DNA from: Desulfomonilaceae bacterium
GTDB lineage: Bacteria; Desulfobacterota; Desulfomonilia; Desulfomonilales; Desulfomonilaceae
Direction of reading: 5' to 3'
Length of the DNA: 45,482 bases
NCBI GenBank assembly: GCA_031082285.1
Contig: JAVHLK010000037.1
Span: 1-45,482 of the forward strand
Translations under genes and position numbers: made by a program
Notes under the pieces: model-generated
Told to the model about the DNA's origin: nothing
Databases searched by the model: none
Seen by the model: the letters and a program-made list of their open reading frames with translations, nothing else
Shown here: positions 17,070 through 26,143 of the stretch, piece after piece
How positions within the stretch are numbered: the stretch's first letter is position 1
Layout: each line of letters starts with the position of its first letter

Positions 17070-19052
17070 ATGAACTACCGTGAACAGATTGAGGGAATTC
17101 TCGGACCCAACGGCATACTTGCCCGGTCCATGCAGGGTTATGAGCATCGCGAGCAACAAGTTCGGATGGCGTTGGAGGTCTATGAAGCCATCGAGTCGGG
17201 CGACAGACTGATTATCGAAGCACCCACGGGGACGGGCAAGACATTGGCCTACCTGATAGCCGCGTCGCTCACCAGAAAAAGGGTCGCGATCTCGACGGGC
17301 ACGAAGAATCTCCAGGAACAGTTGTTTTACAAAGACGTGCCCTTCGTCAAACAACATGTGTTCCCAGGATTAAAAGCTGCGTTGCTCAAGGGGAGAGCCA
17401 ACTTCGTGTGCCATACGAGGCTTGCACGATATCTCAGGCAACCGGTCTTGTCGGGCATTGCCGACACGGGAACCCTTCAGGAAATCGTGGAATGGTACCG
17501 GCGGACCAGGCGGTCGGGATCCGGGGACCGGGCGGAACTGGAAAACCTGCCCGACGACGATCCGATTTGGCCGGAGGTCTGTTCGACCACGGAGACCTGC
17601 GCGGGCAAGAAATGCCGCGAAAAGGACGAATGCTTCGTTTCCAAGATGAGAGCACGAGCTGCCGAAGCCGACTTGATGATCGTCAACCATCATCTTCTCA
17701 CGTCGGATCTTTCGGTGAGGGAATCCGGTTTTGGGGAGGTCATACCACGCTACGAAGCACTGATTGTCGATGAAGCTCATGGATTGGAGGACGCGGCCAC
17801 TCAGCACTTTGGTTTTCATTTGAGCCGGTTCCGGATCACGCGGTTGGTGCGGGACGCGCGTTCGGAAATCCAGGAATCGGGTCCGGCCGCGGACAAGTAT
17901 TTTGCGGCCTTGAACCAGGCGGAGGACCAAGGGATCCGCCTTTTCGCACTCTTCAGCGATATTCCCGGTATGAGAGAGAGGCTGGGCGCCGTCGAGCCGC
18001 ATGTGGCGGAAGCCCGCGACGCGTTGCGCAAGGCATTGGAATCACTGGCCTCCATGCTGTCCAATGTTCCCAACGCGTCCGAGGAGCTTCGGCTGCTTGC
18101 CGCACGAGCACTGGAGATCGGCTCGGAACTGGAAATCATACTTGGTGACCGGTCCCGGGACCGAAAGGGCGAATACGCCTGTTGGGCCGAACGCCGCGAG
18201 CGCACCGTGATGCTCCACGCGTCACCTGTGGACGTTGGGGACAAACTTCGGAATTGGCTTTATGAAAAAATCCCGGCCGTCGTGTTCACCTCGGCTACGC
18301 TGTCTTCCGGGGGCAACTTCGATTACTTCAAATCCAGGCTTGGACTTGGAGAAGACCTGGAACCTTCGGAGACCATCTTGGACTCGCCGTTTGATTATTC
18401 TCGGCAAACCATGCTCTACATACCTCGATCGCTGCCCGAGCCGAATGCTCCCGGATTTGCCGATTCCCTCGTACCGGTGCTCGAGCAGGTGCTCGTGCGG
18501 ACCCAAGGCAGGGCTTTTGTGCTGTTCACCTCGTACCGCAACATGGACACGGTCTTCAGAAGCATGGAGGGACGGGTTCCGTTTCCTTTGCTCGTACAGG
18601 GATCGAAACCAAAGAGTCGACTTCTGTCTGAATTTCGCGAACGCAACGGTTCGGTTCTCTTTGCCACGGCATCGTTCTGGGAAGGGGTCGACGTGCAAGG
18701 TGATGCACTTTCCTGTGTGATCGTGGATCGTCTGCCCTTCGCCCCGCCGAACGATCCGATTGTGTCGGCACGGGTGGAGAAATTGCGCAAAGAAGGAAAA
18801 GAACACTTTTATTCCTTCCAAGTCCCCATGGCGGTCATCGCGTTGAAGCAGGGCCTGGGAAGATTGATCCGAACGCGCTCGGATCGGGGCATTCTCTGTA
18901 TATTGGACCTTCGCATTCTCACCAAAAGCTACGGCAAGGTTTTTCGCGAGAGTCTTTATGGAAGCCCCATCCGCAGAGATCCGCGAGACATAGAAGCATT
19001 CTTTGCAGACCCTTCCGGTACCTCCGAGACGTTCGTCCCGCATCGCCGTTAG
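17070..19052 (+). CDS. dinG: DinG/XPD-family ATP-dependent helicase with Fe-S cluster
   Basis: The 660-residue superfamily 2 helicase has Walker A in EAPTGTGKT, a DEAH box in IVDEAHGLED, and C-terminal motifs including ATASFWEGVDVQG and QGLGRLIRT. Cysteines for the [4Fe-4S] cluster are Cys114, then 177, 182 and 188. The 5- and 6-residue spacing equals that of E. coli DinG; Cys171 is extra. Such 5'-3' helicases unwind R-loops and D-loops. I prefer the ATG at 17070, 9 bp after GAAGGG, to the GTG at 17064. It closely follows the second amidase gene, probably by operon chance rather than function. Confidence 0.92.
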   Translation: MNYREQIEGILGPNGILARSMQGYEHREQQVRMALEVYEAIESGDRLIIEAPTGTGKTLAYLIAASLTRKRVAISTGTKNLQEQLFYKDVPFVKQHVFPGLKAALLKGRANFVCHTRLARYLRQPVLSGIADTGTLQEIVEWYRRTRRSGSGDRAELENLPDDDPIWPEVCSTTETCAGKKCREKDECFVSKMRARAAEADLMIVNHHLLTSDLSVRESGFGEVIPRYEALIVDEAHGLEDAATQHFGFHLSRFRITRLVRDARSEIQESGPAADKYFAALNQAEDQGIRLFALFSDIPGMRERLGAVEPHVAEARDALRKALESLASMLSNVPNASEELRLLAARALEIGSELEIILGDRSRDRKGEYACWAERRERTVMLHASPVDVGDKLRNWLYEKIPAVVFTSATLSSGGNFDYFKSRLGLGEDLEPSETILDSPFDYSRQTMLYIPRSLPEPNAPGFADSLVPVLEQVLVRTQGRAFVLFTSYRNMDTVFRSMEGRVPFPLLVQGSKPKSRLLSEFRERNGSVLFATASFWEGVDVQGDALSCVIVDRLPFAPPNDPIVSARVEKLRKEGKEHFYSFQVPMAVIALKQGLGRLIRTRSDRGILCILDLRILTKSYGKVFRESLYGSPIRRDPRDIEAFFADPSGTSETFVPHRR

Positions 19053-19195
19053 CGAAGGCGGCTTGCCTAACAACTCCATATGGGCTAAATCTTTCCAAGG
19101 CTGAGAGGTCCCACCTGCGGCGGGGTACGGACGCAGGACGAGAAGCCCTTGAAAAGCATTGGGAATCTCCGTGAAAGGTTGCGGAATGTCTTACC

Positions 19196-20413
19196 ATGAG
19201 TGAGAAAGAAGAACACCTTGATGCCCCGGCGGCGGCCCAATCCAGCGGAGAACCGGTGATCCGTTCGGCGGACGACTCTGCGAAGGGTTATACCGTGCAT
19301 GCCGAGGATTGGCACTTCGACGAGGTCCGCGTATACGTCTCCGGCACCGTGTCAATGGACAATGCCGAACACGTGCGACGTGACCTTGTTCGTGCGGTCA
19401 CGGCGCAGCCGATGAAGAATGTCTTGATCGACTTGAGCAAGGTCGAGTACTTCGACAGTTCGGGGGCGGCGATCCTGCTCGACATCTTTCGAGTGACCGA
19501 CGAGCTTCACACGAGCCTGAGGCTGGTCAATGTTCCGGAGCGGATACGGAGCCTCCGCGATTTTGCGGATCTCGACCGCCACATTGAGTCGGGCATTCTA
19601 CAACCCCGGCCGGAGCCCAATCTACTGATTCAGATCGGTGAGGGCATGCTCCAGTTACATCGGAACACGGTAGATATTCTCACCTTCATAGGGGCGGCGG
19701 TCGAAGCGCTGATTCACGATGTTGCGAGACCGGGAAAGCTCAAATGGGACCGGTTGTGGAAACTCGTGGATAAAGCCGGGTCTGATGCCGTTCCCATTGT
19801 CACGTTGCTCAGTTTCCTGATGGGATGCATCTTGGCGTTTCAGGCCGCGGTGCAACTCAGGAAATTCGGAGCCAACATTTTTGTGGCAGATCTGGTCAGT
19901 GTATCGATTTGCCTGGAAATGGGCCCCCTCCTGACGGCTCTGATTGTCGCGGGCCGGTCGGGAGCGGCGTATGCCGCCCAGATCGGCACTATGCAGGTCA
20001 CCGAGGAGGTGGATGCACTCAGGGTCATGGGAATCGATCCTATCCGGTATCTGGTTTCGCCTCGAATTCTTGCCGTGGCCCTGGCGCTCCCGTGTCTCAC
20101 TTTGATTGCCGACCTGGCCGGAATATTGGGCGGGTGTCTCGTTGCAGCTTTCTCCCTGGATATTACACCAGTAGGATACTTCAACCAGGTGCACAAGGTG
20201 CTCGAATTCACGGATGTCATGAAGGGGCTCATAAAGAGTTTCGTCTTTGGCATCGAAATCGCTATGATAGGGTGCTTGCGCGGGTTCCAGGTCAGAGGCG
20301 GAGCGGAAAGCGTCGGCGCCGCAACGACGTCCGCGGTGGTCACGAGCATCTTCATCCTCACCGTGACCGATGCGGTGTTCGCAGTCTTGTTCTACTACGG
20401 TCCTTCCTTTTGA
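19196..20413 (+). CDS. mlaE: MlaE-type ABC permease with N-terminal STAS (MlaB-like) domain
   Basis: This 405-residue inner-membrane protein fuses two functions. Residues about 45-130 are a STAS domain with VEYFDSSGAAIL, the position of the conserved Ser in MlaB. From about 150 on is the MlaE permease with its multiple membrane helices and the family block MEVTEEIDALRVMG-like (MQVTEEVDALRVMGIDP). In E. coli these are two proteins, MlaB and MlaE. The complex moves phospholipids between outer and inner membranes. mlaF starts 25 bp downstream, then mlaD and a lipoprotein. Confidence 0.93.
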   Translation: MSEKEEHLDAPAAAQSSGEPVIRSADDSAKGYTVHAEDWHFDEVRVYVSGTVSMDNAEHVRRDLVRAVTAQPMKNVLIDLSKVEYFDSSGAAILLDIFRVTDELHTSLRLVNVPERIRSLRDFADLDRHIESGILQPRPEPNLLIQIGEGMLQLHRNTVDILTFIGAAVEALIHDVARPGKLKWDRLWKLVDKAGSDAVPIVTLLSFLMGCILAFQAAVQLRKFGANIFVADLVSVSICLEMGPLLTALIVAGRSGAAYAAQIGTMQVTEEVDALRVMGIDPIRYLVSPRILAVALALPCLTLIADLAGILGGCLVAAFSLDITPVGYFNQVHKVLEFTDVMKGLIKSFVFGIEIAMIGCLRGFQVRGGAESVGAATTSAVVTSIFILTVTDAVFAVLFYYGPSF

Positions 20414-20438
20414 AGGGTTTCGGATAGCTCGAGGGGCA

Positions 20439-21239
20439 ATGAGCGAGGATTTACAGTCGAATCATACCGCTTCCCCGCCGATTATATCGGTACGGAATCT
20501 CACCGTGGGTTACGGTGACGAGATCGTACTCCGGGACGTCTCGTTCGATGTACTTCAGGGTGAAGTCCTTGCCATATTGGGGCGTTCGGGCTGCGGGAAG
20601 AGTACCCTCTTCAAAGCCATGGTAGGGCTCATCGAGCCGATTCAGGGCGAGGTGTACATAGACGGTGAAAAAGTGCTCCCGGTACTGGAGGGCGCGTCCG
20701 AGAAAATTCTCCGAAAGGTCGGCGTGCTGTTTCAATCCGGAGCTCTGTTCAGTTCCATGACCCTGGCCGAGAACGTGGCCTTTCCTATAAGGCTGTTCAC
20801 AAAACTCGCGGAGCGGATCGTTGAACGATTGGTCATGCTCAAGCTCGCGGAAGTCGGGTTGACCGGGAAGGAACGTTTGCTTCCCTCTGAGTTGAGCGGC
20901 GGAATGCAAAAACGAGCAGCACTTGCAAGGGCCATGGCATTGGACCCCAAGATTCTGTTCTTCGACGAACCGTCGGCCGGACTGGATCCGGTAACCAGTG
21001 CGGAGATCGACCAGACGATTCTCAGGATCAATGCGACGCTGGGCACGACCGTGGTAATCGTGACCCATGAGTTGCATAGTATCCTCACTGTTGCCGATAG
21101 GGTTATAATGTTGGATAAAGATGAGAAGAACATCATCGCAGCTGGAAGTCCATGGGAACTGAAAGAGAACGCACGGGACCAGCGGGTCGTGGATTTCTTC
21201 AATCGTTCCCCTGCAGATGATAGAGGGCCGGTACGGTAA
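20439..21239 (+). CDS. mlaF: MlaF-type ABC transporter ATPase
   Basis: This 266-residue cytoplasmic ATPase powers the adjacent permease. Walker A is GRSGCGKST at residues 48-56, the signature is LSGGMQKR, Walker B is ILFFDEPSAGLDP, and the switch histidine is in VIVTHE. Sequence and context (permease before, MCE protein after) place it in the Mla/Ttg2 family of lipid transporters. AGGGG lies very close to the ATG at 20439; the frame extends upstream into mlaE but that is not needed. Confidence 0.93.
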   Translation: MSEDLQSNHTASPPIISVRNLTVGYGDEIVLRDVSFDVLQGEVLAILGRSGCGKSTLFKAMVGLIEPIQGEVYIDGEKVLPVLEGASEKILRKVGVLFQSGALFSSMTLAENVAFPIRLFTKLAERIVERLVMLKLAEVGLTGKERLLPSELSGGMQKRAALARAMALDPKILFFDEPSAGLDPVTSAEIDQTILRINATLGTTVVIVTHELHSILTVADRVIMLDKDEKNIIAAGSPWELKENARDQRVVDFFNRSPADDRGPVR

Positions 21240-21395
21240 GATCGTTACTCCGGAAGTCGGCTGAATCTCTCGGTATACCTATGGCCCAATACCCTCAGAT
21301 GTCCCTTTCGGAGCCTGCGCTGCGAACTCCTTTACGAAACGTACCGAAGGGAGGGCGTCGCCGTTGAGGGACCGTCAGAAGTCGAGGAGAGAAAG

Positions 21396-22265
21396 ATGTC
21401 AAGCCAGGTACAGAAGTTCAAGATAGGTCTGTTTGTGGTGGTGAGTCTGGCGCTGGCAATCGTCATCACGATATGGCTGGGTGCATCCCGATTCCTGGAA
21501 GTGTCTCAGACCGCGGTGGCCTATTTCAGCGAGAGTGTTCAAGGCCTGGAAACGGCCGGACCGGTCAAGTTCAGGGGCGTACCCGTAGGGAGAGTCAAGA
21601 GCATCCGCTTGGCTCCCGACGGCAGACTGATCGAGGTCGTACTGAGTTTGAACAAGAATTTCGAGATCACAGAGGGGCTGGGAATCAAGATAAACATGCT
21701 GGGATTGACGGGACTGAAGTACCTGGAAATGGATAACTTCAGACCCGATCAAATGAAGGAACCTATAGAGCTGTCCTTCAAGCCTGAATACCCCGTGATC
21801 GCCACCTACCCGTCGGACATTCGAGAAATCGGCAATGCCCTGGAGGCCATCTTTCAAAAAATCAAGGACGTTGATGTCGGGAACATATCCCTGAATCTCC
21901 TCAGGGTCACGGCCAAACTGGACAAGATTCTATCCGATCCGGGATTCGACACCCTCGGGACGGAGATCGCGTCCACCGTTTCGGAAATGAAGGATGGTGC
22001 TCGGAAGTTGAATCAAGAAATTTCCCGAGTACAGCGGACTAGAGCGATAACTCGCAACCTGGACAAGACTTCGGAACTGCTGGCGGAAAGCACGGAAACC
22101 GTAAGAAGCGCGAACCGGCTGATAAGCCGAACGGACAATAACATCAATCGCTTGAGCCGCAAGCTCGAGATCAGTGCCGACAATATTGTCGACCTGACGA
22201 GACAATGGAAGAAAAATCCCGTCCGGGCGTTCATCTGGGGTACCGATTCGGAGAAACCACGTTGA
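21396..22265 (+). CDS. mlaD: MlaD-type MCE-domain lipid-binding protein
   Basis: The 289-residue protein has one N-terminal membrane anchor (about residues 8-30, IGLFVVVSLALAIVITIWLG). The MCE domain follows (about 38-118, with GLETAGPVKFRGVPVGRV and GLTGLKYLEM). The last third is helical and coiled-coil prone. MCE proteins form hexameric rings that carry lipids through the periplasm. The helical extension is longer than in E. coli MlaD and may form a tunnel or needle. AGGAGAG precedes the ATG. The gap of 156 bp after mlaF holds no gene. Confidence 0.92.
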   Translation: MSSQVQKFKIGLFVVVSLALAIVITIWLGASRFLEVSQTAVAYFSESVQGLETAGPVKFRGVPVGRVKSIRLAPDGRLIEVVLSLNKNFEITEGLGIKINMLGLTGLKYLEMDNFRPDQMKEPIELSFKPEYPVIATYPSDIREIGNALEAIFQKIKDVDVGNISLNLLRVTAKLDKILSDPGFDTLGTEIASTVSEMKDGARKLNQEISRVQRTRAITRNLDKTSELLAESTETVRSANRLISRTDNNINRLSRKLEISADNIVDLTRQWKKNPVRAFIWGTDSEKPR

Positions 22266-22330
22266 GATTGATTGAATATATTGATTTGGGGCGGGCAATG
22301 TGACAAACGAAATGCCTGCTCACGATACGA

Positions 22331-23137
22331 ATGACCTGCAACGCTTCACACGAGAACATGGAACGAATCGGACACACTCAAGACTCGTTTGCAGGAGAGG
22401 GCAATTCCACTCTCAAGGGTCGCGTGTCGCTCGCCTTACGCTTTGTCCTGAGTCTTTTTCGCCACGTGTGCGCCTTGGGTTTCGTGTCCGCGGCGGCCGG
22501 GTGCGCGATATGGACCGGAAGCGTGGTTCGGTATCACGTGATAGACTACCCTACCCCACAGAAGCCGGCCGAATCCTCAATACCGGATAAACTTATGGTC
22601 TACCGCTTCCTGTTGACCGATGCCGTGGACGTCTACCATTTGGTGGTGACTTCCGCAGATGACAAGGAAAGGACGATAACGCTCCAACGGTGGGAGTTCG
22701 ACCCGTCCGACATGGTGACGGAACTCATACAGAGGGACCTCGATGCGTCCGGATTGTTTGAGAAGACGGTCGATCAGTGGAGCAGCGCCCGTTACAGGTA
22801 TGCCCTGGAAGGCACGATAAAGAAGCTTGAGGGAGTCGTCAAGGACGGGAAAGCCGCCGCGGTCCTGCACGTCGACGTCACACTGAAAGACTTTGAATCA
22901 CCGATCGGCGCTCGCAAGAGCATTATGGCCAAAGATTACGTGATCGAAGAGCCAAGCGTCGACCCGAAACCTGTATCCATAGTCCGTGCGGTGAATCTTG
23001 CCGTCCGCAAGCTCTCGGAACAAATAAGGAACGATATTGCAGCGACATTGACCAAGGAAGCCGACGGCGGCAACGATGCCGACTCGCATGACGATAAGAC
23101 GATGCCGGTGCGAGTGTCCTCCTCGACGCGCCGGTAG
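22331..23137 (+). CDS. ABC-transport auxiliary lipoprotein (PqiC/YmbA-like)
   Basis: This 268-residue protein has an N-terminal hydrophobic segment ending in a lipobox-like SAAAGC (about residues 53-58), so it is likely a lipoprotein. The mature part, beginning with YHVIDYPTPQKP and ending in repeated helix-strand units, resembles the auxiliary lipoproteins that accompany MCE systems. It would sit at the outer membrane and complete the mlaEFD-type pathway. The start is uncertain: ATG at 22331, or 22358 which would shorten the n-region. Neither has a strong ribosome binding site. Confidence 0.75.
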   Translation: MTCNASHENMERIGHTQDSFAGEGNSTLKGRVSLALRFVLSLFRHVCALGFVSAAAGCAIWTGSVVRYHVIDYPTPQKPAESSIPDKLMVYRFLLTDAVDVYHLVVTSADDKERTITLQRWEFDPSDMVTELIQRDLDASGLFEKTVDQWSSARYRYALEGTIKKLEGVVKDGKAAAVLHVDVTLKDFESPIGARKSIMAKDYVIEEPSVDPKPVSIVRAVNLAVRKLSEQIRNDIAATLTKEADGGNDADSHDDKTMPVRVSSSTRR

Positions 23138-23462
23138 CGAGGTTTGTCTCTCGAATGCTCCCGGCCGGTCCGGTTCGACAAGGAAAAGAGTTGCTCTTTC
23201 GCGTCTGCATTGATAGTTTTCGTGGAAAGGTGAATCCCATCGGTCCTCTGCCGCGTGGAACACACTTGGTCGAGGCAAGCTATTGAAAGTCCGGGAATTG
23301 CAGGAGTTATCTCATTACCGGCAACGGTTTTCTCAAGTGTGTTCACGTCACGGGCGGTCTCTGGCTCAATGTTCCGCACCTTGGACCGACCCATTCCGCA
23401 ACGGTTGAGGAACAGTCACAAGATCTTTGACATACCCTTTCGAGGCGGCGTTGAGGCGAATC
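23138..23462. other. intergenic gap
   Basis: This 325-bp stretch between the lipoprotein gene and the response regulator holds no convincing gene. A TTGACA at 23427-23432 lacks a matching -10 box. I see no hairpin terminator. Confidence 0.5.
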
Positions 23463-23816
23463 ATGAAGAGAATTTTATTGGTGGACGACGAAAGACACAT
23501 AAGGGAGCTGTACAGGAGCGAACTCGAGGATGAGGGATATGCGGTGGTTCTTGCAGAGTCCGGCCAGGAAGCTCTGGCCGAGGTGGAGAACAATCCGCCG
23601 GACCTCATCGTGTTGGACATTCAAATGCCCGGCATGGACGGGATCGAGACACTCGAAAAGATCCTGGGACAAGACAAGGGTATCCCGATTATCTTGAACA
23701 CGGCCTATAGTCATTACAGGGAAGACTTCACAACCTGGGGAGCGGACGCCTATGTAGTCAAATCGTCGGATACGTCCAAACTCATGAGAGAGATAAAGAG
23801 GTTGCTGGGAGAATGA
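23463..23816 (+). CDS. CheY-like single-domain response regulator
   Basis: This 117-residue stand-alone receiver domain has the acidic pair Asp8-Asp9, phosphoacceptor Asp52 (IVLDIQMPGMDG), the conserved Thr (LNTAY) and Lys in VVKSSD. It has no output domain, so it acts through protein contact. The ATG at 23463 fits the usual KRILLVDDE start. Its stop overlaps the glgC start by 4 bp (ATGA), so the two are translationally coupled, linking phosphorelay signalling to glycogen synthesis. Confidence 0.93.
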   Translation: MKRILLVDDERHIRELYRSELEDEGYAVVLAESGQEALAEVENNPPDLIVLDIQMPGMDGIETLEKILGQDKGIPIILNTAYSHYREDFTTWGADAYVVKSSDTSKLMREIKRLLGE

Positions 23817-25057
23817 ATCTTCAAGAAGAGATGAAGAAGACTCTGTGCATACTGATGGCCGGGGGTAAGGGGGAACGTCTGTATCCGCTCACCAAACACA
23901 TTGCGAAACCGTCCGTGAGGTTTGGCGGAATCTACCGTATAATCGATTTCACGCTTTCCAACTGCCTTAACACGGACATTCGAAGAATCTACGTGCTCAC
24001 TCAATACCGGTCGGTTTCGCTCGACCGGCACATCCGGCTTGGATGGAGCATCTTCAGCCATGAATTGGACGAGTTCATCGAGTGCATCCCTCCTCAACAA
24101 CGCAACGTGGATCGTTGGTATCGAGGAACGGCCGACAGCATCTACCAGAACATCTATATTCTTCAGGCCGAGCGGCCGGAGCGCGTGTTGATCCTCTCCG
24201 GGGACCACGTGTATAAGATGAACTACAACGACATGCTGGCCTACCACATTGAAACGAACGCGGAATTGACCGTAGCCGGTGTGGAAGTGCCTCGGGCGGA
24301 AGCCTCCGCGTTCGGGGTCATTGGATGCGACTCGGACTTTCGCATCACCAACTGGGACGAGAAGCCGCCGGAACCCAAGACCGTTCCCGGTAAACCCGAT
24401 ACGTCGTTCGTATCCATGGGGGTATACATCTTCAATACCGACGTGCTGGTCAAGAAGGTTATCGATGACGCCAAAGACTTCGAGTCGGACCACGATTTCG
24501 GCAAGAACGTGGTTCCCGCCATGGTTGAATCCAACCGGGTGTACGTGCACAGCTTCACTGAGGCCCATAACCCCACGAGTCGGTACTGGAGAGACATCGG
24601 AACCCTGGATGCCTATTGGGAAGCCAACATGGATTTGTGCTCCGACGAACCGCAGTGTAACCTTTCAGACAAGAAGTGGCCGATCCGCACGTTCCAGGAG
24701 CAAGTCCCTCCGGCGCGAATTGTTCGGTCGCGAGTTTCCGACCGCGACGGCCAAGACGACTATAGGGTAACCAATTCCATTCTTTCCGGCGGATGCGTCA
24801 TTTCGGGTGCGGCGGTGGACCGTTCGGTGCTCTCTCACGATGTGCGCATTAGCAGAGGAGCCACCGTCTCAGAGAGCGTATTGCTGGACGGAGTCACGGT
24901 TGGTCCCGGTGCACGCGTGAAGAGGGCGATCGTCGACGAGCACGTGGAAATTCCGGCGGGATGCGCCATCGGATGTGACGCCGAGTTCGATAAGAGTCGG
25001 TTCACCATCTCGCCCGGCGGGGTCGTGATCGTCCCCAAGGGTATCAGTCTGGATTGA
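23813..25057 (+). CDS. glgC: glucose-1-phosphate adenylyltransferase (ADP-glucose synthase)
   Basis: This 414-residue enzyme makes ADP-glucose from glucose-1-phosphate and ATP, the committed step of bacterial glycogen synthesis. The nucleotidyltransferase core opens with ILMAGGKGERLYPLTKHIAKPSV and continues with DFTLSNCLNT and ILSGDHVYKMNY. The C-terminal part shows left-handed beta-helix hexapeptides (GCVISGAAVDRSVLS...VGPGARVKRAIVD). Length is normal. It overlaps the receiver gene by 4 bp. Confidence 0.96.
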   Translation: MNLQEEMKKTLCILMAGGKGERLYPLTKHIAKPSVRFGGIYRIIDFTLSNCLNTDIRRIYVLTQYRSVSLDRHIRLGWSIFSHELDEFIECIPPQQRNVDRWYRGTADSIYQNIYILQAERPERVLILSGDHVYKMNYNDMLAYHIETNAELTVAGVEVPRAEASAFGVIGCDSDFRITNWDEKPPEPKTVPGKPDTSFVSMGVYIFNTDVLVKKVIDDAKDFESDHDFGKNVVPAMVESNRVYVHSFTEAHNPTSRYWRDIGTLDAYWEANMDLCSDEPQCNLSDKKWPIRTFQEQVPPARIVRSRVSDRDGQDDYRVTNSILSGGCVISGAAVDRSVLSHDVRISRGATVSESVLLDGVTVGPGARVKRAIVDEHVEIPAGCAIGCDAEFDKSRFTISPGGVVIVPKGISLD

Positions 25058-25277
25058 CCTCGGCCTGTTGCCGACTTAGCGGTAGATTTCCTAGATTCGG
25101 TCGCGCATACCTGTAAGTGCTCGGTAGCGTCCCTGCCGGGCCCTCTCGGAGCAGAAATCCCGGGGAACGCGGGAAGGACGGACATGCTCAGGGCAGAGGC
25201 TGGGAACGAGAAGGAGAAGGCTCGCCGGGCCTTCAATCTTGTTGACGAAGACTTGGATCGTCTTGGAGGAACGTATC

Positions 25278-26063
25278 ATGCCTGAGGTGTGTGTTCGCGG
25301 GAGACGGCTTGCCTATGCGGTTCAACCTTTGGATTTTGACAAGTCATCCCCTGCGGTGGTGTTCATCCACGGGTCGGGAGGGAGCCGAGAAGATTGGCGC
25401 GGCCAGCTTGACGGGCTCGCGTCCACGGCGACCGTAATTGCGCTTGAATTGCCCGGTCACGGCGAGTCGGATCCTCCGGCCGAAACATCGGTGCCGGCTT
25501 ACGCGGAGTGGGTTACGGATTTTGTGGAGGCATTGAGTTTGCAACGCGTGGTCGTGGTGGGCTGTTCACTGGGCAGTGCCGTCGCGCAGCACATGGCCCT
25601 GTCGCCAAGACCATGGTTGAAGGCAATAGGACTGGTCGGCGCGGGTGCTCGTCTCAAAGTGATGCCGGCACTGCTGGAAGGGCTGCGTACCTCACCGGAA
25701 TCCTCCATCACCATGATCGGCTCATTGTGCATTTCTCCGGCCGCCCCCGATCCTCTTCGGCAAGAAGTGCTCGAAAGACTCTCGGCCGCGTCGGGTGAAC
25801 TCATTCACCATGATTTTTCCGCGTGCAACGGCTTCGACGTCATGTCGCGGGTCCACGAAATCGACCTGCCCACATGCATTATCGTAGGTGCGGACGACAA
25901 ACTGACACCGGTCAAATACTCCGAGTTCCTCCGAGACGCAATCTCAGGTTCCCGGCTTCACGTGATTCCCGAGGCCGGGCATTTAGTCATGGTGGAAAAA
26001 CCCCACGACTTCAACGCGTATCTCAAGCGCTTCCTCCAGGACAACGGCCTGGCCGCGACATAG
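25278..26063 (+). CDS. alpha/beta hydrolase
   Basis: The 261-residue enzyme has the alpha/beta-hydrolase fold. The oxyanion region is VVFIHGSGGSREDW, the nucleophile elbow is Ser97 in VGCSLGSAVAQ, the acid is in IIVGADDKLTP, and the histidine is in IPEAGHLVMVEKP. No signal peptide is present. The substrate cannot be told; esters and small lactones are usual in this group. GGAGGA lies 7 bp before the ATG at 25278. It is convergent with the PAS protein, with only 80 bp between and no clear terminator. Confidence 0.9.
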   Translation: MPEVCVRGRRLAYAVQPLDFDKSSPAVVFIHGSGGSREDWRGQLDGLASTATVIALELPGHGESDPPAETSVPAYAEWVTDFVEALSLQRVVVVGCSLGSAVAQHMALSPRPWLKAIGLVGAGARLKVMPALLEGLRTSPESSITMIGSLCISPAAPDPLRQEVLERLSAASGELIHHDFSACNGFDVMSRVHEIDLPTCIIVGADDKLTPVKYSEFLRDAISGSRLHVIPEAGHLVMVEKPHDFNAYLKRFLQDNGLAAT

Positions 26064-26143
26064 CACGTGAACCCCGGATAAGAATCGGCGAGTCGGCCAA
26101 AGCGAAAGACTCTTCCCGCGTCCATGCGCGGACCGAGAGCGCG

